Source of the DNA: Toxotes chatareus | Taxonomy: Eukaryota; Chordata; Actinopteri; Toxotidae | Reading direction: 5' to 3' | Assembly (NCBI GenBank): GCA_016801885.1 | Contig: JAFBJY010000341.1 | Coordinates: 34,116-98,115 of the forward strand | Length of the DNA: 64,000 bases | Shown: positions 11,873 to 24,170 of the stretch, piece by piece | Position numbering within the stretch: the stretch's first letter is position 1 | Layout: each line of letters opens with the position of its first letter | Translations under genes and position numbers: made by a program | The notes under the pieces: generated by a model | The model's input: the letters and a program-made list of their open reading frames with translations, nothing else | What the model was told of the DNA's origin: nothing | Database searches by the model: none

Positions 11873-12971
11873 ACAGTGTGGGGATCAGTCCAGTTGAGCA
11901 GGCTGTCACCTACTGTGGTCCTGTGTGGCCGTCCAACTCCCAAACAGTGATTTGAAACATAAATTGTATGTAACAGCGTGCTGCATAGAATTAGACAGAT
12001 TTGAAGGACAGTCAGTGCAGCACATCAAACCATCATTCAGAATGATACGGGACTAGTTAGCTGTCGAGCTTCAGTACTGTTCATAGATAAACAGGAGTTA
12101 AACAACACTAATTTGATGAACAATAATAAATTATAAAGTAATCATAAATTATATTTCTACAGTCCAGTCTAATAAATATGCCTTCCAAATCACCAAAATT
12201 ACAGAGACCTAATATCAATTAACCATTCCAGAGGGGCTACAGAGACGTACGTCTCCGTGGTGACTGGGTGGCAGTGTGGTCACATGATAAACAATAAATT
12301 CCTTTTTACTTTTCTTAATGTGGCCTTTTGTCTCATGCAGATATGGGAGTTGGACCAAAGTTCATAAATACAATTGCTGAGTCATATTAACTGGATTAAC
12401 TGGATAGTTGGATGTACATTCATGTTAATTCAGGCATGTGCTGAAGGAGGATTCTTATTTTACAGCCCTCTCTCTGTCTTTCATGGTGCGAGGGAAAAAT
12501 ATATAACAAGCATAACAAGCACTGACAAGAAGTGGACATGAATGTGTAAGGTATCTGGTATTTACTGCTGTTCAGTTTGCATTGTATTAAACTCTCCACT
12601 CTGTGTGAATTCAGACTGAACAGTTTAGCAGTAAATACAGACAGATTTGAATTTCATTGACCTTTGTGTAATAAAATTCAGTAGATCTGGGCTGATCACA
12701 CAGACTGCGACTCCTTGGGCTACTGGATTAGAATCTCTGAACTCACTGTGCAGCTCTGCTCCTCCTCTGTGTTGTCTGCAGCGTTACTGTTACTAGATAC
12801 ACAACCATTTCAAACGTTTGGATTTTCTTTTGATTTCTAATTCTAATTCTTACGTCTTTTCTCAGAGTCACAACTTTACATTTTTAAAACTTTTTTAAGT
12901 GAGTCAGCAACAATCCACTGATATTTACCTCAGTGTTTAAACACTGATAAAGATACCAACACTTAAACAGT
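11870..12971. repeat. 1.1 kb block present in copy A only, bounded by 8-bp repeats
   Basis: TAAACAGT occurs at 11870-11877 and again at 12964-12971. Copy B has a single TAAACAGT at this point and lacks the 1094 bases between. The block begins with a 56-bp sequence (11878-11933) that is the exact reverse complement of 13011-13066, which lies outside the block and is present in copy B at about 54506-54561. No coding potential was seen in the block. Confidence 0.9.
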
Positions 12972-13066
12972 AAGCTGGAACTGAACCAAATGTTTGCTGG
13001 GAAGGGAGATGACGGCCACACAGGACCACAGTAGGTGACAGCCTGCTCAACTGGACTGATCCCCAC
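11878..13066. repeat. 56-bp perfect inverted repeat (11878-11933 / 13011-13066)
   Basis: The two 56-base arms are exact reverse complements, separated by 1077 bases. Key wording of the left arm: starts GTGGGGATCAGTCC and ends CCTGTGTGGCCGTC. Only the right arm exists in copy B. Confidence 0.95.
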
Positions 13067-13746
13067 CACACAGCACTGTCTATCTCTCCCTTCTTGCTCT
13101 CTCTTCTCTGCTGCTTCTCTCTGATCCTTTTTTTTCACATTGAGCCACCAGGAACAGTCCCAGTTCTCCTGATGGCCTCTCTTCCATTGCTTAAACATGC
13201 AATCGTAACTTACCTACTGTGCTTCTAAGCACTTTTCTGCTTGTTCTTTGGTTGTGTTTTTTTTTCACCTTGTAAGTGGTGAACAGCGCTGCAACTTCCC
13301 TGAATTTTTCCACCATGTTAGGTGCAGTCTAATGGTCACTGTAAAAGAGTATGATTGAAGCTGTTTAGTTTCCTATATTTTGAGCTAACAACCTTATTTT
13401 TAACAGCAAATAATGTCTATCTGATTTCAGGGCCACCTCTCATGAGACTCACTCAAAGGAATTTTACAGTCAAGTCTGCCATCATGTGGTGAATGGGTGA
13501 CATCAACACTGGCCAGTATCTACACAGACAGACTTTCTTAACTGTATTCTACAAAGATACATTAGGTGACAGGTCTTTAAAGAAAAACTCATTTTAAAAA
13601 ATCATTGTGGGCTAAATGATGGTTTAAAGAAAAAGTAAATTTTACTGGGTCCCCACATCCAGCTCTGAGAGTGGGCTCCTACTTTTTCAAAATGGAAATT
13701 CATCATGGCTTTTGAAGACCTAAAAAATGAAAGCCATGGGATGTGT
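13067..13746. other. Non-coding end of copy A
   Basis: Matches about 54562-55250 of copy B. No gene seen. The match breaks right after GGGATGTGTT at the edge of the noisy block. Confidence 0.8.
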
Positions 13747-16649
13747 TGGGAAAAAAGGGTTGGGAAAACCAAAAAAAAATGGGGCCCCAAAAAAAGGCAA
13801 AAAGGGAAAAAAAAAATTGGGGTCAAATTTATCGATTTTTTTTTGAGGGGGATTTTTAAAACCCAAAACCTAAAGGTGGGGGGACCCAGCCCTTGGAGTT
13901 CAAGGGAAAAAAAAAAAAAAAATTTGTTTAAAATAAAAACAAAAATAAAAATTTTTTTCGGGGAAAAAAGTCTTTTAAATTGTTTTTAAAAATGGGGCCC
14001 TTTTTTTCCAAATTTTTTGGGGCAAAAAAGGTTTTCCAAAACTTTGATTGGGCCCCAAATTACCAAAAATTTCTTTTTTTACTTTTTTAAAATTTTTTTT
14101 TCTTTAGTTTGGGGTTTTTGAAAAAGTTAAAAATTTTTGCCCGGCCCATTTTTAAGTAAACTTTTTGGGATTTTTAAAATATTCCCGGGTTAATTCGGGG
14201 GGTGGGAAAATTTTTCCCTTGGGTTTTTTAAAAATTTTTTGGGGAAAATTATAACAGTTAAACCCAAGATGCAAGGGGTGAAAAGGATTGTTTTGGTTAA
14301 AAAATTCCCCCCCGAAAGAGAAGTTTAAAAATAAGAAATTAAATTTTTTTTGGAAAAAACAGATTGGGAAAAAAAAAAGGGCCCAAAAGAAAATTTTTAA
14401 CCAGGGGGCTGCTCCTTTTTGGGGTGTTTCAATAAAAAAATTTAAAAAATTTTTGAAAATTTTTTGTTTTAAAAAAAAAATTTGGGGTTTTTTTTAGGAA
14501 AAATTTACTTTTAAAAAAATTTTAAATAAACCCCAAACTAATTTTGAAAAAAATTTTGAAAAAAAATTTTTTTCGGCCCTAATAAAAAAACCCCTAAAAA
14601 GGAAAAACAAAAAAAAGGGGCCCTGGGGAAAATTTTCGGGGCCCAAAAAAAATTCCTTTTCTTTTTTGGTTTTTTCCCCCCAAAAGGGGGGTTTTTTTTA
14701 AAGCAGTCATTTCCCTGGATTCCCTTCCCAAGTAAAACATCATGTTAATTTCCACATGTGCTGAAATTTTTTCACCCCTTTTTTTTTTTTAAACGGGGGT
14801 TTAACAAGCCCCTGCAATTCCGAATTTTTTAAATTCTTTTTATTTAGTTTTAATTCCTTTTAAAAAAAGTTTTTTTTGTTAAAAGCGTTTAATTTCTTAT
14901 TTTGGTAATAAATTTTTTAAACGCAAATATCCCCCTTGTTTAAACCCTTTCTCAAAGCCCCTTCAAAAATTTTTTTCAGGTCGTCTGCCAACCCTTTTGG
15001 TTTGGGACCTTTTCCCGGGGCCAGATCTAACCAAAGACTTAATTTGTTTAAAAAAATTGTGGGTCTTAAAAAAAAAACTCTTTTAAAAATAAATTTCAAG
15101 GGTGGTTCAAAAATTTTTTCTTCCCACAAAAACAGTAGGTGGTCTTTTTAAAAGGGGAAACCCCTCGGTTTTTCCCCAAAAAAAAACCCGGGGTTTTTAG
15201 GACACCGGAAAGCCCTTTTTAAAAGGGCCCCCCTTTCCTTTAAAAAAATAAAAAATTTTGTTTTTGAAATTTTTTGGTTGTGTTTTTTTAAAATTGGGGT
15301 GAACCCAACCTTTTCAATTAGGGTAAAGCAAAGGCCCAAGAGATGTTTGGGGGTTTTTCCTTTTTTTTGGCTAAATTTTAACCAAAATGTACCGCAAAAA
15401 ACCCTTTTGGCCCTAAAAATTTTTCATCCGGGGCCCCATTTGGGTTCCCAAAATTGTTTTTTCCTTTTTACTTTTCTACAGTTCAAGGTTTTGGGGGTTT
15501 TAAAGTCAAAAATAAAAAATTTGGTAAAAAAATTTTAGGGTCCATTAGTCGGGGTTTTTTAAATAATTTCCCTGTTTTTTAAGACCTTTATAAAAAACAT
15601 AAAAACTTTTAAAAAAACATAAAGAGAAATTACCTTTTTATTTTCCCTTCTCCTTTACCTTTTAGTAAACCCCTTTTTTTCCCCCCAGGGCGGGGAAAAT
15701 TCAGAGACCGATAAAGGGCCTAAGTCAGCTCCTCTGTTTTAGGGCCAAAAACCCATTAAAGGGGTTTTCCTTGTTTTTCCCTTTTTCGACCAATTCCAAC
15801 CCAAAAACAAGGGCCACACCCAAAATAAAGAAAAAAAAATAAAAAAAGGGAAGCGTTTTTGAACAAACCCTTTCCCAAGGAACCTTTTTCTTAAAAACCC
15901 TGAAATTTCACTGGGGTTTCCTCCCCTTTTTTTTGAAACCCATTTTTTTTCCGGTTTCACCCAGAAGTGACCTGTTTTAAAATTTCAGGGTCCAACACTT
16001 TTTGGGGGCTTTTTTCCCCAATTTTTTGGTAAATTTTTACAGAAAAAGGTTACTTCGGGAACCTAAACAAAAATTTTAGAATTCAAGGTAAAAAGTAATA
16101 GGTTTAACAGAAGATAGGGATTGTATTTAAAAAAATGGACGGTTTTAAAATTTTTTAAAATAAATTAACGGGCGAGAAAAAAGGAAAAATTTCCCAGTTG
16201 TTGGATGAGTTTTTTCAAAAAAAATCACGGCTCCCAAAAAAGGTTTTTTTTAAAAACACATTTTTAAAAAACTTTTAAAAAGGGTTAAAAAAAATTTTTT
16301 AAATTTTGGGATTTCAATAATTGCCCTTTGGGCTTTTAATTTAACCTCCCATAAAAAATTTCTTGGGTTTTCCTATGGCCAATCAAAATTTTTTTCCCGG
16401 GAAATAGGGGAAAACTTTAAATTTTTAAAAAAAACATTTTACCAAAGAAGGAAATTGTGTTTTTTCGATAGGTTTTAAAGTTTAAAATCGTGTTGCCAAA
16501 AATTTTTAAAAAAACCCCAAAAAAATTTAAGGTCCCTTTTTAAAATTATTTAAATAAAATGTAAAACATCTTTTCAAAAAAGCAATTTTTTATACGGGAA
16601 AATTTTTCTGTAATTCCCAAAACAGTGGTAAAACTTTTGGAGAAAATCC

Positions 16650-19600
16650 TTTTTGGGAATTTTTAAAAAACCAAGAACATGTTGAAAAAGGCATCCTCCA
16701 AACCTTTTTTTAAAAATAAAAAATTTGAACGAGTATAAAATTTTCAGTTTTTGTCCCTGGGTTTTTGGGGAAATTTAAAAACCCCCCAAAAGTACCTTTG
16801 TAGGAAATCTTTTGGGGGAAAATCGAACCAATTTGAGGAAAATGTACTATAGAAAACATCTGTGGTTAAATTTTTTTTTATTTTCCCTTAAGAAAAAATT
16901 TGTTCAATTTTAAATTTATTTCAAAAACAAGTCCAATTGAAAAACCAAACCCCTCACTTTGTTAATTGAACCCTTTGCTAAAAGAGTGCTTGAAACCAGA
17001 CAAGAAACCCGTAATGTTTTCTTGTTGGTTGATTAACCTCCTCAAAAAGGGGGCTGACATGTGTAACACCCCTTTTCCCGAAAGGGTGGCCCCAAATTTT
17101 CTTAGATTTGGATAAAAGAAAAATTTAAAAAAAACCCCGGGTTCAACCGCTGGGCAACGTTTTAAAGGTCCCCCCCCCCAAAACCTCCAGAGGGGAAAAC
17201 TGGTCAAGGAAGCAGTATTAAAAGGGAAGCCCCTTTGTCTTGTGGGACCCCTGACTTGCCAAAAAAGGGTTGGAGAAAGTTTGCTTTTTGGGTTTTTATT
17301 AAAAATTGGCCCCCCATTAAAATCTTTTTAAAAGGGCAAAAAACATACGTTTAATTCTGTAAATTTTCTGTTACAAAAATTGAGAAGAAATGAAAGGGAA
17401 AATTTTTGGGAAGAGAACAGAGGGGGGCATCACCCCACTTCCAAAGCATGGGCCAAGAGGTCTTTTGGAAAAAATTTTTTCCCCCATCGTATATTCCCCT
17501 TGCTCTGAAAAATTTTTCATAAAGGGGGAACTAAAATGAAGGTCCCCTCAAATAAATAACCAAAATTTTATTATTTTTCCCGAAAATTAAATGAATTCCG
17601 AGCCCCGTTTAAATTTAAACCCCTGTATTTGCACCTCATTTTTCGAAAAAAACTGAAAACCCCGAACAGTGTCTAGTGTTTTATTAACCTCTGTTCAGAT
17701 TAAGTGTAACAACTTTTTCAAAAAGGGGGAACCCCAATCGTCTGTGAAAAAAAAAACAAAAAAAACAAAACCCCATATCGAAAACAAATGGCCCAAGCCC
17801 CCGGTGCCCCCTTTTAAACTTTAAAGGCAGCCTTGGGGTTTCAATCTTACTTGTCTTTGTTCCCCCGGAGGGGTTTTCCACCTGTGGGAGGTTGTTTTGT
17901 TTTTTCTCCTCCCACTTTGGTTTTTTTTTCCTGTCCTCCTGCCGCAAAGTGGGGCCCGATCTGCTAAAGTCCTTCCAGATCGGGAAAGGGGTTTGGGAAA
18001 TGATGATTTAGAGAAACCGTTTCCCCAAAGTCCCCCCCTTTTTAATCCTAGCCTAGTCCCTTTGCCCCCTTTTGTAATGTGAAACCACCTATCTTTTTTC
18101 GTCCTCCAATTTCCCCACCAAGGGGAAAAAGTGGGTTCCCTAACTAAATTAAAAAAAGTATTGGGGCCCCCTTTAGGTTTTCAAAAATTCAGCGTTCCCC
18201 CGAATGTGAAATGGGGGTTTTCCCCTTTGGATCCTTGACCCCCCTTTTTCCCCAAATGACGGCAGTAACTTAAAACCCGATATAACCATACAACATACAT
18301 TACTAACTGATGTAAAAAAAACAAACAAAAAAACCAATGAACAAGAATTTAAAAGGCTTGTGTCAAAAACCCAAACCCAAAAATCCCCAAACGGACCTGG
18401 TCCCCAACAGGCGGGTGTCACAAAGGGGTTTTCGGCCTGTGATTGGTTTTTGAATTACCCCGAACGTTGAACATTTAGTTGGGGAAGCGCCGGCTTTCTG
18501 GCCGTTACTGTTTAACCCTTTTTAACACCCTTTCAAGTACCCGTTTTCTAAGAGCTTTTGAACCCCACGGATGTTAAAAACATTGGGGGCCAATTTAAGA
18601 TTCCACTGATATTTCCGGCCTTTCCCCCCAAAAGTTGGGGTCTGAAGCTGGAGAACTTAAAAAGTCAAAAGGTTTAAAAAAAAATTTTAGACCCCTATTT
18701 TAACCCCAACACCCCTTGGCGGCTCCAGCCCGGGCCCCCCCAAAAAGAAAATGGGGGCTAATTTCCAAAAGGGCTAAAAGAGTTTGATAATTGGGGCCAT
18801 TCTGGGAAAGGGTCCGGCCCCTAAACCAGGGGGAGTCTGCCACAAAACAAGTCCAGGGCCTGGATCCCCCAGAGCACAAAAAAGATCTTGCCCCTTGTTA
18901 ACTGTGGTTGAGATTTGAAAAAGGTAGTGAAAACAGACCGGCGGGAAAGGGTGAAAACCAGGAAAAACCAGGGGAGGGGGAATTTCCCAAGAAAACACCC
19001 CACCCCGTTTACCTTATTTTCCACCCCCAGGGAAACCCACTGAAAAGGTCCCTACCTCCCATTTAAATTTAAATTAGGGGCTGCGGGGACCCTTTCAAGT
19101 TCGTAGCTCTTTACCCCCAGGGGGAAAAAGTTGCCCCCAAACCTTTTAATGGGAAAAAAAAATTTGGGGCTTTTTCTGCACCAGAGGGGTTCCCCAGTGC
19201 AAAGAAGGCTACCGGGTTTTGCCCAAAAGCAACTAAGCAAAATGTTTTTCCCGAGCTAAAAGGGGGTTTTTAAAAGCCGAGTTCCCCGGGGGTTGAAACA
19301 AAAAAAGGGGGTCCCCGGACCAAACCCCCCCAAGGGTTCTTAACTTTAAACCACCTAACCCGCCCCAGCTCCCTTTTCCCATTTTTACCGGGAGCAAAAT
19401 AATGACTTTGGAAAGGAAAACTTTTTACTCTACTCTTTAATTGAGGTTTTTTTTTAAAATGAAGAGCTTCCTGCACCATCCCAGAAAAAACCAACAAAAA
19501 AAAGGGCGGAACACAGTTTCAAAGACTGCAAAAAAACGACAATTTTTAAAAACTAGAGTCCCCTGCTTCCCAGGGCCTGTCTCTCTGACCTTGATTCGTA

Positions 19601-21292
19601 ACCGGGAAGGTTATACCACCTACTTTTCTCCAAAAGTTCTTATGCTGGGAAAAAAAGATCTGGAATTTCCTGACATCTTCTCTGGGTGGGGGGACAAACA
19701 AAGAAGTGGAAAAGGCCACTAACCGAATCTAACAATTAACACCAGAAGACATTGAAAAAAAGGGGAAAATATAAAATCAGGCTGGGGAAACCCTCTGAAC
19801 CCCCCGGAATTTTCCACAAGGGGTTTGTCATCACTTTCTCACAAAGTATGTGACAAAAAAGAAAAAGGGCAAGCCAGTCCCTTTGAAGAAGAGCCAATCG
19901 GTAACAGGGCATCACGGGGTCGCAAACGAATCCTGCCCCAACCCCGAAAAAAGCCCATTGGGCCGGGGGCCTAGAGGAAAATTTTTCACCCCAGGGTTTA
20001 CTTCTGAGGTCACCGAAAAGCCCTTTTAACCAATCCTGAGGGGTGTTTAAACAATTGCTGACACAGGCCAGCCAGCCCCCTACAAAACGGTCGAAAAAAG
20101 GGCAAATAAAGGGATCGAGCCCTTAACAGTTCCCTTTCCACAAGAGTGACCAACGACATCATCACCTCTTTTTGAATTCCATAAATCAGGAAAACCAAAA
20201 GATTTTTTAACACGTATATAAAAATAACCCCTTTGCCGAACTCAAAAAGCACGGGCAAAAGCGTTAAAAAAGGAAAAAGTAAAATTTCGGGCGTTAAAAA
20301 AGGCCCTCCAAGGGATTTTCCAGGGAACTACTGGTTTTAAAATTCATCAAAAAAACAAGATTTTTAAATTTAAAATAATTGGTCCCCCGGCCCTAAAAAA
20401 GGGAAAGGGCCCGGGTTCTCTGTTTTAACAAAACCCTTGGGTGAAAAAACCAGTGTGAAAAAAATCCATTAACCCCCCCCTAAAACCATGTCTTCTTTAA
20501 ATTGACCTCCCCCCCCCAAACACTCCCTTCCCCTTACGGGGTTTACCCCGGGTGCCCCGTTTCCCCATCCCCCAAAAAACAACACCCATCCCCCCCAACC
20601 CTCCTTCCCCGGGGTTTACCCCGGTTTCCCTTTTTTACTTTCCTTAAATTTAAAAATTAAAATAAACAAAACCAAAAACAATTTTTTTTTTTTTTTCCTA
20701 TCCCTCATTTGTTTGTGATTAAAGAAATTATTATATTTTAATTTTTTCATAGTACAAGAAGATACAAATGCTTGTTCCAAAAAGTTTCTAAAAAAAAAAT
20801 AGAAAGTGTTAATGGATAAAATCACCAGGTGGGTTTTTTTGCCTAATCTTGTAGTTAAAATGACACAATGCTAAATAATAATTAAAACCCGAAACTGCAG
20901 CAGGGGCCCCAATTTCTTTTGGGAGCCACCTTCTTTGGACTCTTAATTACTTTGGTGTTTTTCCTTTTTCCTGTCTGGATTTCATGCCTTCTGCCATTCA
21001 TTCTCCTCCCTGCTTTTTATAAAAAGCCCCCTTTTTTTTGAATTTGGAAAGTTTAATTCAAGACCCCAGAAATTCAAAGCTCGAAGTTCTCATCCTAAAA
21101 GTGAAAATGTAAATACTGTTTGAAATCGGGTTATGTTATTTAAAAAAAGGATTTTTTCCTTATCATCTTTAATTCTAGGACAACGGAAGCGATAGGATCT
21201 GATCCCAAAGGATAATTTCATGAAAAAACTGTTGGTGCCAGCTAGAAATAAAGTGTTTTTTTTTCCTACCTCTGTAAATTTCAAGTCTAAAT
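16650..21292. repeat. Degraded forward counterpart of about 57000-62995
   Basis: Ordered anchors can be matched by eye: GGGGCTGACATGTGTA near 17050 with 57555; CATATCGAAAACAAA near 17775 with 58552; TTCGGCCTGTGATTG near 18430 with 59440; GGAGTCTGCCACAAAA near 18830 with 59952; CTAAAACCATGTCTTCT near 20480 with 62050; GTGAAAATGTAAATACTG near 21100 with 62794. The order and orientation are the same. Confidence 0.85.
18421..20260 (+). pseudogene. Degraded second copy of the unrecognised 59378 gene
   Basis: Several segments of the gene at 59378-62028 can be followed in order, from TTCGGCCTGTGATTG to GACCAACGACATCATCAC near 20145-20165 (61613-61630 in the clean gene). The reading frame is destroyed by the noise, so it cannot be judged whether the underlying copy is intact. 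It is the only other copy in the window. Confidence 0.7.
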
Positions 21293-23240
21293 TCCAATGT
21301 CATTATCTCAACTAAAAACAGAAAAAAGGGGTGGGGCTGTTGACTATCAAACTAAAAAAACTTTGGGGGTTGCTTCTAACCCCGGTTTGTTTTAATAAAA
21401 CCCCTTCTGATCTCAAAATTTTGGGCATATCCCAAATTCACCATGCAATGAGGCTCTTTGAAATTACTGAAATTTTTGGTTTGGGGGACAGGGCCTAAAA
21501 TTTTAAACTAACAAAAAGCAAGCATGCAGCTCTCCTTAAATAAATACAAAAACCCCGCTGAACTCAAAAAGATTTTAACCCCCTTATGCAGTTGCTTAGA
21601 AATGGAAAATGTGCTACTGAACCATGATTTTTAAAAGTCTAAGTACCTGGGGCCCACTCTGGAATAAAGGGGGCTCTGGAATGAGGTTTTTTTTTGAGCC
21701 CTTTCAGGGCGGGGCGACCTGGGGGGCCAGGAACTGGGAAAAAAGGGTGGGGGGTCCTGCAGTTCTGTATTTCTTCAGTGTCTGCTCTCACACTTATTCG
21801 TGATCGAGTGGAAGACCGATTTTGACAGATTTGGTGTTTTGAAAAGGGGTTTCCCTTTCTGAAAGAGATGGAGGAAAGCGGGTTATAAGAATTCTGTTCT
21901 ATAAAGGGTGGTTATGTTTTTCTGTGTCATTTGTCTTTTGGTTTCTTGTTTTATTTTGATACCCCCTTTGTCTTGTCTCTTTTCCCTGCCTTTTTTGGTT
22001 CCCCCGTTTGATTGTCTTCCCCCCCTAATTTTCCCCCTTTTGATTAAATCTTTCCCCTTGTTCCGGTTTTCGCCCTCAGTCAAATGAACCAGTGTCTGCA
22101 TCAGCCATTTTCCCTTCAAGTTTGGTAAATTCTTTTGTACTTTGTTCTTGTTTGATAGTGCTACATTTTTTTCATTTTTCCCTTTAAAGTTTTTTGTTTC
22201 TCTTTTGAGGATTTTTTGTTCGTTTAGATCATTTTTTTTGACCCTTTTTTTCCCAGTTGGTGATTATTGTTTTGTGACTTTTATTAAAAATTTTTGTTAC
22301 TCATATTACGTTTGGAGTCGTGTTTTTGGGTTCTGTTTTTTTTGGGCACTGGATCCCCATTTTCCCTCCCCCCAAATACTCCAAAACTGGAAAGATGTCC
22401 GTCACCCCAAACTATTTGGAAACATTTTGCGTTTGGGGGAAACAATTTGAAAAGCTGTAAAAAATAAAACAGTCAAAATAAAAAAATGTGAAGTGTCGCA
22501 GGGGTGAAAAAAATCCCCCGTGGTCTTGAAGTATAGTAGTCCTTGTCAACTATGCATGAAAGTTGCTGGGTCAAAATTTTACTTGAGTATTTGGGAAACA
22601 ACTTAAGTATTCAAACTAAAATTAAACATTTTTTAATATTAAATTAGAAAAGGGGTATAAAAAGCAACACCCAGCGGGAAGCCGGGGCTGGGGGCCCTGT
22701 GTGAGGCCAGCCTGAAGGGGAAGGGGGTATAAAGAAAAACCCCCGAGAGGGAGGTTGGGCGGGGGCCTTTTAAAAAAAAATATTCACATTTCTGCCCTTT
22801 AAAAACTCTTTAAAAATACGAAAATACATTTGTGAGTAGTTTACAAATCATGAATGAAAAAAACCCTTTTTCATAAAAACTTTAATTTTCTTTTTTAATG
22901 AACAATGAAAATTTTGGCCTGTGAAAAATTTAAAAATTAAAACCCTTTTCTCTGACACCCTTAAAACCTGGCCCTTTCTTCTTTGGCGTCCCCCCCAGTT
23001 TTTCTTACCACTTTTTTTTCCCTCCTCTCATCTTTTCTTCACTGCTTTCTGGGGCCCAGGGAAAACTCCCCCCTCCTCTTTCCCCCCTCAAAAAGCCTGA
23101 GCACCCCCTTCTCAAAAAGAAAGGGGCCCCCTTTGAGGAAGGAAATTTGCCAATTCCCACAAAATTTTAGAAAACCATTTTGGGGTTAGAATTTTTTACA
23201 TGTGCTTGTGCCCCCTGTGATTCCCGGGTTCCCATTCTTT
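21293..23240. repeat. 1.95 kb insertion in the degraded copy, possibly holding an LTR
   Basis: The clean counterpart is continuous at about 62995-63001, so these bases are extra. The portion about 21900-22340 has the texture of the gypsy-type LTR at 6816-7399: TTTGTCTTGT and CCTTTTGATT stretches, a CCTAATT spacer, and a TTTATTAAAA signal followed by a T-rich tail. Ends could not be defined in this noise. Confidence 0.35.
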
Positions 23241-24170
23241 AAAACTGCCACTGAAAAACCTGGCCCCAAGAAACAACATGTAAAGGGGTTTATTTAGCTA
23301 ATTGGGGGAAAATTACCTAAGACCACTTGGCCCTGTGTGAAAAACTGTCCTCATTTTTTAAAACAAATTTCTTCTCAAAAAGACCCCTTGGTTTTCCCCC
23401 AGTGGAGTTTGCAGTTTCATCCTTTTTGAATAAAAAAGCGTGATTGTTTAAATCTTAATATTTCCTTACTCCAGAAATGGCGGGGTCAGCATAAAAAGCG
23501 GGGAAATTTTGAAAAGAATCTGACATTCAAAATTGTGATTTTTGGGGTTATTTTCTAATACTTCCTGGACACAAAGGGGATACTGAGGAAAAAACAAATT
23601 TAAGGCAAATTTTTTGGATATTTTTAAAATGGGGTGTTTTCTGCTGTTTTCCCGAATCAAACCCCTACTGTTTTGTTTTTGGGAGCAGCCAACACAGCGC
23701 CTCTTCTGACCGGGATTGGACTTTTGATGGTGTGGAGTTTCCCCGACTCTGGGGGGAACTTGTCATCCCCATGGGGAAGATCCAGCTCACCTAACAAGTC
23801 AAAACGGGCCAAAACAAAGGGGATAAAATGGAAAATAAAAGTTTCCCCTTTTAAAAAACCCAAAAGGACCATTTTGGGAAACTTTTCTTTGGGTCAGCCT
23901 AATAATTTTTAGAACAGAAAGAATACACATTTTTGTCTTTTTTTCAACTGTGGAATTCCCCTTCACATCGAAGAGAATCCTCATTTTTGGGAGTCAGATC
24001 TGACACTTTGAAAACCCCCAGCGGCCTACGGACACCACTCAAAAAGATTCAAGCCAGGGGGGTTTTTTCCCGGGTCCACCCTAAGGGCTCCTTGGGGGCC
24101 TTCAAGATGCTTCCCCCAAAAAACTTTTTGGCCTGCAGTGTGAAAGGTACTGTGGTCACAAATCCCCTTT
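23241..24170. repeat. Degraded forward counterpart of 63001-64000
   Basis: Anchors include CAAGAAACAACATGTA near 23268 with 63031, AAACTGTCCTCATT near 23342 with 63118, and GGTACTGTGGTCACAAAT near 24146 with 63979. Homology runs to the right edge of the window, so 24170 onward probably corresponds to sequence beyond base 64000. Confidence 0.85.

Larger units (their letters stand above)
1..13746. repeat. Large near-identical duplication, left copy (A)
   Basis: Collinear with 42640-55250 at almost every base checked. It covers the PIM-like 5' exon, the L2 LINE with its solo LTR, the truncated L2 and the SINE. Homology begins at base 1, so the copy continues off the left edge. Differences seen are mainly short indels in runs (CT at 261-276, TA at 2645-2707, poly-T at 3636-3652), a few substitutions, a 31-base block at 3352-3382 that copy B lacks, and a 1.1 kb block at 11870-12963 that copy B lacks. 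The clean match stops abruptly near 13746 where the noisy block begins. Confidence 0.95.
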
